Shown here: in pieces, positions 23,242 to 32,829 of the stretch
Layout: every line of letters begins with the position of its first letter
Numbering within the stretch: the stretch's first letter is position 1
From: Symsagittifera roscoffensis
Lineage: Eukaryota > Xenacoelomorpha > Acoela > Convolutidae
Length of the DNA stretch: 60,000 nucleotides
NCBI RefSeq assembly: GCF_963678635.1
Contig: NC_087063.1
Location: 23,754,701-23,814,700 of the forward strand
Direction of reading: 5' to 3'
Translations under genes and position numbers: made by a program
The notes under the pieces: model-generated
Database searches by the model: none
What the model saw: the letters and a program-made list of their open reading frames with translations, nothing else
Told to the model about the DNA's origin: nothing

Positions 23242-26200
23242 TCAGTGTTTGTCGTGCATGGTCTCCTGTTCTTTCTGCATGAAGTACACTTCCATGTACT
23301 TGGTGATCTCTGAGTTCACTCTTCCGAAGTAGAGTCGCTTGTCTTCCTTCTCCAGTTTTACCTAGACAAAAAATAATAACCATCGTTACTTTCATGAAGT
23401 ACGAAGAACATAAAAAAATTGATTGGAGATACATCGATTCCGATTTCGCGTGTCAATTGGTTTCAATTAGTGTGGCAGAGAAAAATCCAAACAAAAAAAC
23501 AAAAGAATTTTTTTTGAATATTTTTTTATTGCCAAGGATGCGCCAAAGGAAGATTGCAAAACCAGTTTCCCGAAGTAAAACTGGGGTTTTAACCACTTGA
23601 ATGAAATTTAAAACTCGCATTGCTTGCTGTTGCTTGGAATGATGATCTATTAGCGTAAAACATTTACATAGTCACAATCGACGGGGTTATTTGAAAATTC
23701 GAAAACAATTTGACCGCCAACTGAGCCAACAAAAGTTGGGAAAACTCTCGTCGAACGAAAAACAATCACTATTCTGAGACTTAACATTTTGTGCAGTCCA
23801 GAGAGGAGCGTTAAAATGATGCGTCCCTTGAAACTACCCAAAATAAGGTCACTAAGCCGCCAAAATATCGTTGAAATAATTTGGACGAACACAGTTTTTA
23901 AGCGAGACAAAATCACAATCGACGGGGTTATTTGAAAATTCGAAAACAATTTGACAGCCAACTGAGCCAACAAAAGTTGGGAAAACTCTCGTCGAACGAA
24001 AAACAATCACTATTCTTAGACTTAACATTTTGTGTAGTTCAGAGAGGAGCGTAAAAATGATGCGTCCCTTGAAACTACCCAAAATAAGGTCACTAAGCCG
24101 ACAAAATATCGTTGAAATAATTTGGACCGAACACAGTTTTTAAGCGAGACAAAATCACAATCGACGGGGTTATTTGAAAATTCGAAATTAATTTGACCGC
24201 CAACTGAGCCAACAACGGTTGGGAAAATTCTCGTCGAACGAAAAACAATCACTGTTCTTAGACTTAACATTTTGTGCAGTCCAGAGAGGAGCGTAAAAAT
24301 GATGCGTCCCTTGAAACTACCCAAAATAAGGTCACTAAGCCGCCAAAATATCGTTGAAATAATTTGGACCGAACACAGTTTTTAAACGAGACAAAATCAC
24401 AATCGACGGGGTTATTTGAAAATTCGAAAACAATTTGACCGCCAACTGAGCCAACAAAAGTTGGGAAAACTCTCGTCGAACGAAAAACAATCACTATTCT
24501 GAGACTTAACATTTTGTGCAGTCCAGAGAGGAGCGTTAAAATTATGCGTCCCTTGAAACTACCCAAAATAAGGTCACTAAGCCGATAAAATATCGTTGAA
24601 ATAATTTGGACCGAACACAGCCTTTAAGCGAGACAAAAATAGAAAAACAAAGTCAAGTTAAGTGAAATAAAAAATTGCAGGAGTAAATAAAAACACTAAA
24701 AGCATCTAAAATGAAAATTGTCCAGCAAAAAAAAACGCTTCCGAGATGTGGCAATCAAGCCCACAAAACAAGCAGACGAATAACAGCCGACAATGTTTTT
24801 CGAAACGGAATATTTTCCGTTTGAAAAAAAAAAAGTCCTGTCAGATTCGAATCCAGTACCTTTGCCGTCCCAGGCGTTCGTTACCTCCAGGCTAAGTGTG
24901 CCCAAGACACCTAAGATTCATTTAAACTAAGGTATCACCAGAAAATCAGCAATGGGAACAAAGTTGATTACGGGAAAAAAGTTCAATACCCGGTTGCAAG
25001 GGTAATAACAATGAAAGCAGAGTAAAGACTTTCAACTGTCTGAAAAACAAAACATAGCCAACGGACAGTCGAAAAAAAGTAATGAACCCAAAGAAATAAC
25101 AAAAAACGACGTGCTTTTTGAATTTTAAAGTGAAAATATATGCTCTTACTTTTAATGAGCAATAGGAATAAAGTTCATTAAAGGAAATGAGTAATGGGAA
25201 TAGAGTTGATTACGAGAAAAAGTTTGCAAGGGCAAACTGTCTGAGAAACAAAACATAGACAAAGGAATTGGAAAAATGTAATGAACGCAAAATAATAGAA
25301 AAAAAACGACTTGCTTTTTGAAAAAAAAACTTCCACTTTCGAATTTTAAAGTGAAACTATATGCTCTTACTTTTAATGAGTAATGGGAATAAAGTTCATT
25401 AAAGGAAATGAATAATGGGAATAAAGTTGATTACGAGAAAAACAGTTCAATACCCGTTTGCAAGGGTAAAAACAATGAAAGCAGAGTAAAAGTTTTCGAC
25501 ATTTTAGTGAAATTAACATTAGCTCAATTTGACGGCCTCGTTTCAATGAACATTTTCAGAGATCAATCACTCTTTAAGAAATACATGAGTAAAAAAATAT
25601 TCACAAATCTTCAGTCAACTAACCAGTGGGTCGTTGATCCAGCCGTACTCCTGGTTAACAGTCTGAGCCTCGTCGTATTTCTTAGTAGGCTCCTGATTGG
25701 CTCGCTTGATCTGATCGAAGAATTCGACTGAAACAAAATAAAAAAAATTCCTAGCTCTTCGAAGTAAAATTACTTGTAAGGAAAAGTACAAAGAAACTGA
25801 AAAACTACAGCGCTTTCATTCATCATTGTGAGGGAGGCCGAGTGTGAAAAATGCGGGAACCTTAAATGCTCTCTCCGTTCGGCTGATAGCTTAACACTCG
25901 TAACATGTTTGTCGACCCTTCAATAGACCAAAACTAACTGGCTAAGACGAGACGGTGATTAAAGTATCTGACGTCAGCCAGTCTTCAATAGGGACTATCT
26001 AATTTCCGTCGCTGTGCAATTTCTGAGCGAGTTGGCTTAGAAAGAAAAACGAATTCGTTAAAACACTACGCTCGCTAGCTCGTTTGTGTAAGATTGTTAA
26101 CAGCAACTCTAGTCCATCATGGATCCAAAATCTAAAAAACCATATTAGCCCTAAAAGCTCCAGAAGCATAAATTCACTGTAAATTGGCAATAAGTGGGAG

Positions 26201-27029
26201 CAGAAGCTCAAAAAGTGGGCGGAAAGCTGACGAAAATCCACAGAGTACGGATTGCTATATTTCCTTGGACTGACAATCGAACGCGCTTCCTAAGAGTACG
26301 TGTTTCATTTTAAATACAACTCCCTCCGATGGTTCTTTGACGTGCCTGAAGTCGGCCGAGAAAAAATACCCTACGCCATAGTTCTTTTCCACCTCAAGGG
26401 GCTGGCCGAAACAACAAATTAAAAAAATATGAGACACTATTGAGTGCCGTACTTCGGGAAACCAGATCAAGAGCAGACAAAACCTCTCAGAAAAACACTG
26501 CATTGAAAGCACTACAAACGAAGTCATCAGACGGTAAACTTTGGAGAATCGATTAAAAAAGGAGCTTGATAAGAAGAACATAAACGATGGATACACAATT
26601 ATTTAGCTATCGAAAAAAAAACGTCAGTGGGTAAAAACTTTTGGCGGGCAAAGAGTATGCTTGAATTAAAGCAGTGAGCACAAAAAAGCGAAGATAACAA
26701 GGCCGTTTACCTTTTAGCTAACAAAGGAGTAAACCGTTAAGAACATAGTTGGAGAAATAGTTAAAGACTTACAGTTAGCTGCGGAAGGATCGAGTTGGTC
26801 GTACTTTGAGTTCGGCTTGCCAGCAAGCACATGCACTAAAATAACACGTCGATTAACTAACGTTTTTCAGAAACGTAAACACACAGTGAGACTAACGTTT
26901 ACTGTACGGATTAATAGAGAAGGTTTCGTAGGGTTTATACACTCCCATCTCCTTTTTTATGCTTTCGACTAGAATTGCATTTTTGTGCACAGCATTTTCT
27001 TCTGGCTTCTCCTTGTTTTGCTCGGCCAT
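23242..27029 (-). CDS. CFAP144: CFAP144/FAM183-family cilium protein, four exons
   Basis: Exons on the - strand: 26903-27029 (ATG at 27029), 26773-26835, 25624-25727 and 23242-23361 (TGA). All junctions are GT-AG and the phases agree, giving a 137-residue protein, close to the usual ~130 of the family. The exon 1/2 junction yields NPYMHVLAGKPNSKYD, matching the family's signature (basic/Pro, HVL, GKPNS). Exon 3 has PTKKYDEAQTVNQEYGW and exon 4 has DKRLYFGRVNSEITKY, both in the family order. No signal peptide or membrane segment. In established work, FAM183/CFAP144 proteins associate with axonemal doublet microtubules of motile cilia and flagella. Introns are 67, 1045 and 2262 bp; intron 3 is swollen by two minisatellites and a tRNA-like sequence. 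Exons are visibly richer in G/C than the introns. Intron 2 includes a weak + strand coding-like patch (26430-26560) that I cannot identify. Confidence 0.88.
23673..24640. repeat. Minisatellite, four units of about 242 bp, in CFAP144 intron 3
   Basis: CACAATCGACGGGGTTATTT recurs at 23673, 23914, 24156 and 24398, and each unit ends near GAACACAG..TTTAA.CGAGACAAAA. The units are nearly identical, with scattered substitutions and 1-bp indels. The overlapping ~100-residue ORFs on the - strand are a by-product of the tandem units; they carry no known domain. Confidence 0.93.
24835..24908 (-). other. tRNA-like pol III unit or SINE head in CFAP144 intron 3
   Basis: On the - strand there is an A-box-like TTAGCCTGGAGGTAACG, a B-box-like GGATTCGAATC (24844-24854) and, immediately after CAGGAC, a run of 11 T (24824-24834) suited to pol III termination. 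The ends GTCTTG and CAGGAC can pair as an acceptor-like stem with one G-T wobble. The T-arm does not fold properly (CTGGA against CTGAC), so this is a tRNA pseudogene or tRNA-derived SINE head, not a functional tRNA. Confidence 0.45.
24940..25500. repeat. Imperfect tandem repeat, about 200-220 bp period
   Basis: Landmarks repeat in order: AATGGGAA.AAAGTTGATTACG or variants (near 24950, 25195, 25418), AACAATGAAAGCAGAGTAAA (25009, 25470), ACTGTCTGA.AAACAAAACAT (25037, 25237), and CTCTTACTTTTAATGAG (25143, 25364). About three irregular units, in CFAP144 intron 3. Confidence 0.7.
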
Positions 27030-27548
27030 TGCGTTTTATCTAGAGTAATTAAAATACTTGATATAATTCTCCATATCACAACAAATGTCAATTCTGTGCA
27101 ATCATTATCAAATCATAATACACAAATTCCGCGGAACAAAGGATAACTCGTGGCAGAAAACAAAACGATCCGTCCCAATTACACACACACACAATCAGTT
27201 ATGAGTCACTTTATCGTAAAAAAAACGCACAAAAAATCAAATTTTTACTCATTACTTTCGAAAGGAAGGCAAATGAGCTAAGGAGAAAAAGACTTCTGTA
27301 GAGCATGTCAGATGAACCGGCCCTTTCCGGAATTCTGAATCAAAGACACACGTGATGTTCATATGTGATGGACTATCACTTCGAAACAAAAAATGGTCGT
27401 GATGTTCTAGTACATATACCAGGTCACGAGACCTTTTACCAGACCAACCTTTCGCCAAAAAAACTGAAACATGGCCCAAACCTAACAAACTAAAACATTG
27501 TCTTTTAAGGTTTGATATGAGGCCAGCCGGGGTGGCCTTATAATCACA

Positions 27549-27584
27549 GGTTCTTTCTGATCTGTACACAGATCAGAAAGAACC
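27549..27584. repeat. Perfect palindrome, 17-bp arms, 2-nt spacer
   Basis: GGTTCTTTCTGATCTGT at 27549-27565, then AC, then its exact reverse complement at 27568-27584. It lies about 520 bp upstream of the CFAP144 start codon. It is not flanked by further symmetry. Possibilities: a dimeric protein-binding site, a cruciform or a transposon end; the sequence alone does not decide. Confidence 0.85.
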
Positions 27585-27849
27585 AGTATAATGATAATTA
27601 TTGCCGCAAGTTCACTATTCAGACTATTTCTTACGAGGCGGAAAGAAGACATCGGCGTTACTGGTGGCCAGTCAATAAGCTTGGTCTAAGAGCAGAATGG
27701 GTCCAAGAGCAGAAAAATAGAACAATATCAACTTCTATCAGCAAATCGGTAAATTAATTATCAGAAACGTCAATAATAGCAAAGCAACGAACATTTTATG
27801 CATAATTTGAGTAATGTAATCAAGAATTTTCAAAAAAATTTAATCAAAA

Positions 27850-28700
27850 AACTTAATGAAATTAGTCAATTCATGCGGAATTTATTCGTTTTCTTGGTAT
27901 TTTTTGACGATTCCAATAATTGTTTTATCAATTAGCCCGTATAAACCAATATTTTTCTGTTTTTCTGCACTTGGACCATTCTGTTTATTGCTCCGCCTCC
28001 GGCGTTACTCCATCTGGTATCGAAAACCAACACAAACGAGGAAAATGTAATTTGGCACGACGCATTCAACAACTACCTTCAAGGCACTTGAACAACAACA
28101 GCCCATTTCGGGACTGCAGAGAGATTGTACGAACTTTGAAGCCATTTCAAAACAGAATACGACCAATTATATACTATCAAAGAAACAATTTTCCTGATAT
28201 TTATATATCAGGACCTCAAAAAGGCAGGACTATATGTTGTCAGTCTCATCCGTGAAATCCTTTCGAGACAAAACTCCAAGAACTGAATACAACATAAATT
28301 TCCATCAAGACACGGACATCGAGTTGAAGACTTCCTATACTGTATTGCAGCATCAAAAGGTTTCGAGAGCACTCATAGAGAAAAAAACCATACAACTCAC
28401 CTCGAAGTTACGAAAAAAGTACTACAAAAAAAGGCAAGACTTTGCAGAGAGAACTTTCTCGTAAACATCAGAGAGCAGTCGGATATAGAGAATACTCGAA
28501 GCACCTTCAAAATATCAGAAGAACAATGCAATTTTATAGTACAAATCTTCCTGTCTGTTTATCTCTCAAAGCCCCCGCAAAAATGTGGCTTAAATCGTTC
28601 TCCGAATCAAAAATGGTAAATTACCAAAAGACTATAAAATGCCATTTCAAATGGCAGGGAATGTTAAAAAGTCTGGAATAATCAAGAAGTCTGGCGTTGA
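27850..28700 (+). pseudogene. Frame-broken coding-like trace of unknown family
   Basis: Three overlapping + strand reading frames hand over to one another (27920-28255, 28234-28464, about 28440-28680) with polar, lysine/arginine-rich content (for example RKKYYKKRQ, KMPFQMAGNVKKSG) that looks more protein-like than the opposite strand. This resembles a decayed ORF, perhaps of a transposon beside element R1. I recognise no domain and offer no function. Confidence 0.25.
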
Positions 28701-28766
28701 TATGTGGCCGCGGAATTGAGGTAAGAATGAGTTCGAGAATGGAGTCATTATTGACAATGGGGTTAT

Positions 28767-31700
28767 TCAGGGGTCTGGGACGGTTGCTTCTTTGGCACGC
28801 TGTATCGACTCTCTCACAATGGCTGCATTGCCAATCTGGACGGCTAACGACAGCCGCTGTCTGAAGAAAGTCCCGGCTCTTTTGTCATCGGTTTCCGCGA
28901 TAATTTAGCGGCAAATCTGTTTCAGGAAGTCGTTGCTGTCAGTTCCGAGTCCGCCGAGGTGTTCGACTGCAACAGGCTGTAAAGTGTAGTTTCTGGTCAG
29001 GCTCTCGTACTTAATTCGCGTTGCTTCTGCTTTTGTCGGACCTGGGAAGGTTCCTCGGGCACATTAGACATGGCAAGGCGGTTTGACGCACGGAAAGTCC
29101 CAGATCAGACAGAGGCCGTTTTTCCATGGAGAGAGAGAGAGAGATATCGTCTAGTCTCTTTCCGTCATCACGTGAGAGGCCGACTGGTTCTAGAGACGAC
29201 TAAATGTCGGACAAACAGAAAGCACGTTTGATAGCTTTATTCCCAAGTCGGTGTCCCGTGTGGCGACTGCTGCTTTTAGCACAGGACAGAGCATGAATGC
29301 CTTTAACGTCAGCTCGGGCGCTGCATACACATGTGTACGGTTACGAAAATTTTGCGCCAAGGCCTAAGGAAAGAGCAATACGGAACTGTTCGGGTGTGAA
29401 TTTTAGTTTCAGAAGGGTTGATGACTATCGGTCTGACAGTCACCGGATCCTCGGCATTTTGCTCCTTGCAACCGGAAATTGTCTTGTTCATTGGAGAAGT
29501 TTTCGAGCTCCCTGAGACGACTTTCAGCGAACGGTTGATACCACTTTTTCTGTTTCTACTGATCGTCGCTATCCGGTGCAGTTTCATCTTCTCCCACATG
29601 TAGCCACCATCTGTCAGCTGCTTCTCGTAAATCATTTTTTGGCAATCCTGTTTTGATTATTGACTCGACAAGAGCTCGGGATTTACTAACAGAGGATAGA
29701 AAAACAGGGGTTGACAGTTCTGTTACATTGTGTATGCCCATCCCTGCGCATTTAATGGGCAGGGTGAGTTGATGCCACGTTTGTTCGTCTAAGTGGACCT
29801 TCAGTACTGTTTGTAGCGTGGATCGGATTGCTTCATCAAAAAGAGTCAGGATATCTGACCTTCTAAACATTGGCGCGGTGCGAAGAGTATAGAGCAGTTT
29901 CGGAATAAACAGACAGTTTCCGAAGAGGTAAAATGCTTCGTGGGCGTCTACATATTCCATTCGTTTTCATAGAGTCGTCAAAGAAATCAGTTTCTTGTTC
30001 AACACGCGGTCCAGCGCTTCTCGGCCAATCGGTGCTCCCATAATTTCGTGACGGTAATGCCTGGTAACAGATTGTTGAACTCGCGGATGATGTCATCACT
30101 GAGGCTGGTGTTGGGTCCAAAAATGGTCAGCTCGCTTTTGTTGACGTTTAGTGAGAGTACTAGGGACGTTGCGAACTCGATGAACGCCCGCAGTTTGGTC
30201 AGAACAATTCTACAGTTGTCTCCCATTGATATGTCGTCCAGGTAACCTTGTTTGAAGCGAAATTTTATGGCGTCTAAACCGGGGTGGATTGTCGAGCTGA
30301 ATCCAAAAACTGCTAAGGGGTCTACTTTTGCCATCTTTCAGACGATGGTAGGGAGAAATCGACGAACGATAAGATGCCGTCTCCTAAAAGTGTCTCCTAC
30401 GGCTATCGGTCTGACATCGGTTAATTTCTTCTTTCGTAGCGCTACCAATTTTGCTCCGGCGATGACCGGCTGGATTATTGTCGGAACTTTTCCGCCAAGG
30501 AGAAGATTATTGAAAGAATTCAGTGAAGATATTAGTCGATGAAGGTCACCATTTGCTTTGTGGCTAGTGATGTCTTTCAATTGCTGTGGTCTCAGGCTAG
30601 ATTGCCCACCAGCTGACTCAACGGGAAAGAATTTCAATGCCATGAGCAGTTGGATCTCGCTGGCTTGGAATGGCGGACATTCGTCTTCTGGGAAAACGAG
30701 TCGATCTACTGGTCTGGTAGGATGTTTTTCTCTCAGCTTAATCAGGATCTCTGCAGATAGTTCGAGGACGCCGTTGTCGGAACTGGCAAGACGGACAGCA
30801 TTTTCCACATCACCTTCGTCAATTTTCTCGCTCACTGGTTCCATTAATTGTTCAACGTCTGTTTGTTGGTTGGAACTTTGCTTGAGTTTTGTGCGGGGTT
30901 TCAGATCGACAAGGTCTCGGTTCTGCATGAATATAGTGATTCGGTTGTTGACTTGGGTAGCAAGGGACTGTTTTTGGCTTTTTCTTGCTCTCAACGGAGC
31001 TAGCAGTTGGGAAAACGAAAAGATGGAGCCAAGCGATTTTCGAGTCTGGAGAGTCCAGGATTGCGTTGAGCGTGTCTCTCAGTGCCGCTGCAACCGCTAT
31101 CCTGGAAGCTTTTGGTACAAATTTAAGGATACGCCGTCGGCTGATATTCGTGAAGTGAACAATGTCGTAGGCTGATTCGATGATGTCTTCTCTGACTCGG
31201 ATATCTGCTTCGCAGTTCACTTTCTCGAATGGGGACTGTCCCGAAAAAGCACATCTATTCCCCGGGGGACCATGTGGATAGATCATCAAGTATTTCGAGA
31301 GCTTGATGGCTCAAGAGCACCGCTGGAACTGTGCGCTTTTCAGATAGGCAGTTTCCTGGTTCACAGTCGACGCCACTTGTTTGGCTGCGACCTTCGGTCG
31401 CCGAAAACGCTGATAGTCATTTCATCGAATTTCTCAAGCAACTCAGTTGGGAAATCACTATTCACGCTCGGCGGTGGTGAGTTCGGTTGGTATGGGGACG
31501 GTGGTGCTGACTGGGAGGGTTGGCTTTGGGTGAGGATGCCCCTTGTCTCCCTCCACCCAGACACCCATGCCCCCCTCACCTGCTCAATTCTGCAGCAACC
31601 CACCACGGTACTAGCAGATTGCAACGCTGCGCCTCCTTGCATCTCTGCAAGAAGGACTTCTTTGTTTTGGGATTGGGCAAAGCTTGATTTTGATGAGTCA

Positions 31701-31840
31701 GGATACCATACATCGTGTCTGCTGTTCCAGTTTTTGAAAGGATCTTTTTTACTGATGATCTTCGCTTCCAATGTTTTTCCATCAGTGAAAGTGATTTGCA
31801 GTTTCGTGCCAGTGGGAACGTCCATCTTGTTCTCAACACA

Positions 31841-31843
<3 letters not shown>
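28767..31843 (-). pseudogene. Element R1: YLDD-type non-LTR retrotransposon polyprotein (dead)
   Basis: Read 5' to 3' on the - strand. 31843-31361: an N-terminal ORF (MDVPTGTKLQITFTDGKTL, then a Pro/Ser-rich linker). 31289-30852: a pre-RT domain (RRRILKFVPKASR). 30994-30338: RT start with SAGGQSSLRPQQLKD and VRPIAVGDTFRR. 30334-29999: the RT active-site block with GYLDDISMGD. About 30040-29556: thumb-like region with MGAPIGREALDRVLNKK and KLLYTLRTAP. 29480-28767: C-terminal domain with KGIHALSCAKSSSRH, EPVGLSRDDGKR and TFFRQRLSLAVQIGNA, ending at TGA 28767-28769. The order matches a widespread invertebrate reverse transcriptase family. It is dead: the RT motif A/B part between about 30340 and 30330 is deleted, a frameshift lies near 30030, and stops occur (one about 29965). 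Three further 5' fragments of the element are present or adjacent in the window. Confidence 0.8.
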
Positions 31844-31876
<33 letters not shown>

Positions 31877-32293
31877 GTCGTTGGATAAGATTCCTCGGAA
31901 TAGTTAGATTCATTCCCGGCCAGAAGTGGGGTATTGTTTCGAATCGTTTCATCTGAAGCTATCTAATAAGTTTATCGCAACAATTAGGCTAATTGTTGTG
32001 ATAATTAGCTTAATTGTTCTCCGAATACCAATCGTTTTGTATTACCTGTAAACTTGGTAATCCAGTAAACAGAAAAGAACTTCACTGCTTCACATAAAGT
32101 ACCCGAATCCATCTGAACGTTACCTGCACTCAAGTCAGTTAAGTGGCTCTTGATAGCCAACTAGCAATAGAGCAAAAATCTCTGCAAATTTGCAACCAAT
32201 GTCTAACCCTCAGAATTCAAACAAAATTAGAACTTCTACAAAACTACAATTATCTGAGCTCACGAATTACAAAAACTCCAATCAAAACAAAGA
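31843..32293 (-). other. R1 5' leader with CT microsatellite and conserved hairpin
   Basis: Upstream of the R1 start are a 30-base (CT)n tract (31843-31872) and a 15-bp hairpin with one mismatch at 31973-32003 (CAACAATTAG, G, CTAATTGTTG). The same leader recurs at 37122-37452 and 38498-38947. The homology between 32293 and 38947 stops at the same base (CTCTTTGTTTTGATTGG as the - strand 5' end), which defines the 5' terminus of R1. Here R1 is joined directly to RT2 C-terminal sequence. Confidence 0.65.
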
Positions 32294-32640
32294 GCACTAT
32301 CATCAGTTCTGGTTGAATTGTTGACAAAGCTCTCGCCATGCAACGAGTGAAATTCCGGCTCGATTTCAAAATCAAAGCAAACCTCCTTCATGAGGTTGGC
32401 GAAGGTATCTCTGATTTCTTTATGCCTTATGTGGGTGTATCCATCCTTTGCACAAGGAAGAGCTTGGGTAGGGTTAAAAGATTGACCACATGCACATGTG
32501 AGTGGAATGTTGGTTGGTTCCCATCCATATCAGAGATAAATTCCATCCCTGAATTCGGATTTATTCAGGCAAAAATTATATCTGCTAAGTGGCAAAGCGT
32601 TTAACCAGTTTGAGGTTCCTTTTTCGGAGGCCAGCTCAAG
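32294..32640 (-). pseudogene. RT2 copy A, C-terminal fragment
   Basis: The - strand reads LNKSEFRDGIYL, a stop, YGWEPTNIPLTCACGQSF, ALPCAKDGYTHIRHKEIRD and EPEFHSLHGESFVNN, the Cys-rich start of the C-terminal nuclease-like domain of the RT2 family. It ends abruptly where the R1 5' end begins (32293), so R1 probably inserted here. Its upstream partner is the RT at 35395-36566, with the PLE in between. Confidence 0.75.
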
Positions 32641-32829
32641 TGAGTGTTTTTCACAGTCCTTAAATTGTTCAAAAAGTTAGTTCCCTTTGGGTTTGTTGAT
32701 TGAGTTTTAACTAGCGTTTTAACATTTTCTAGTTTTTTAAACTCTTTCATGATTATAAAACTTCGATTTTAGAAAATGTTTGATTCTGAGTTGTCAAATT
32801 TCTTAACTTTTAGCCATTTTATACATAAA

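Noticed and set aside
23650-24566. Set of ~100-residue - strand ORFs sharing the same sequence
   Set aside because: Read-through of the 242-bp minisatellite inside an intron; no domain or start context.
23673-24640. CRISPR-like array
   Set aside because: Units of 242 bp repeat in full with no spacer/repeat alternation, in an animal intron.
24835-24908. Functional tRNA gene
   Set aside because: Boxes and T-run are present, but the T-arm stem does not pair and the anticodon arm is irregular; reported only as tRNA-like.
26255-26596. 113-residue - strand ORF in CFAP144 intron 2
   Set aside because: Hydrophobic, Phe/Ser-rich, typical antisense of a lysine-rich stretch; the weak + strand trace is also unidentifiable.
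31940-31970. Hammerhead ribozyme-like core (CAGATGA...GAAAC) in the R1 leader on the - strand
   Set aside because: The first box is CAGATGA, not CTGATGA, and the intervening bases do not form stem II.
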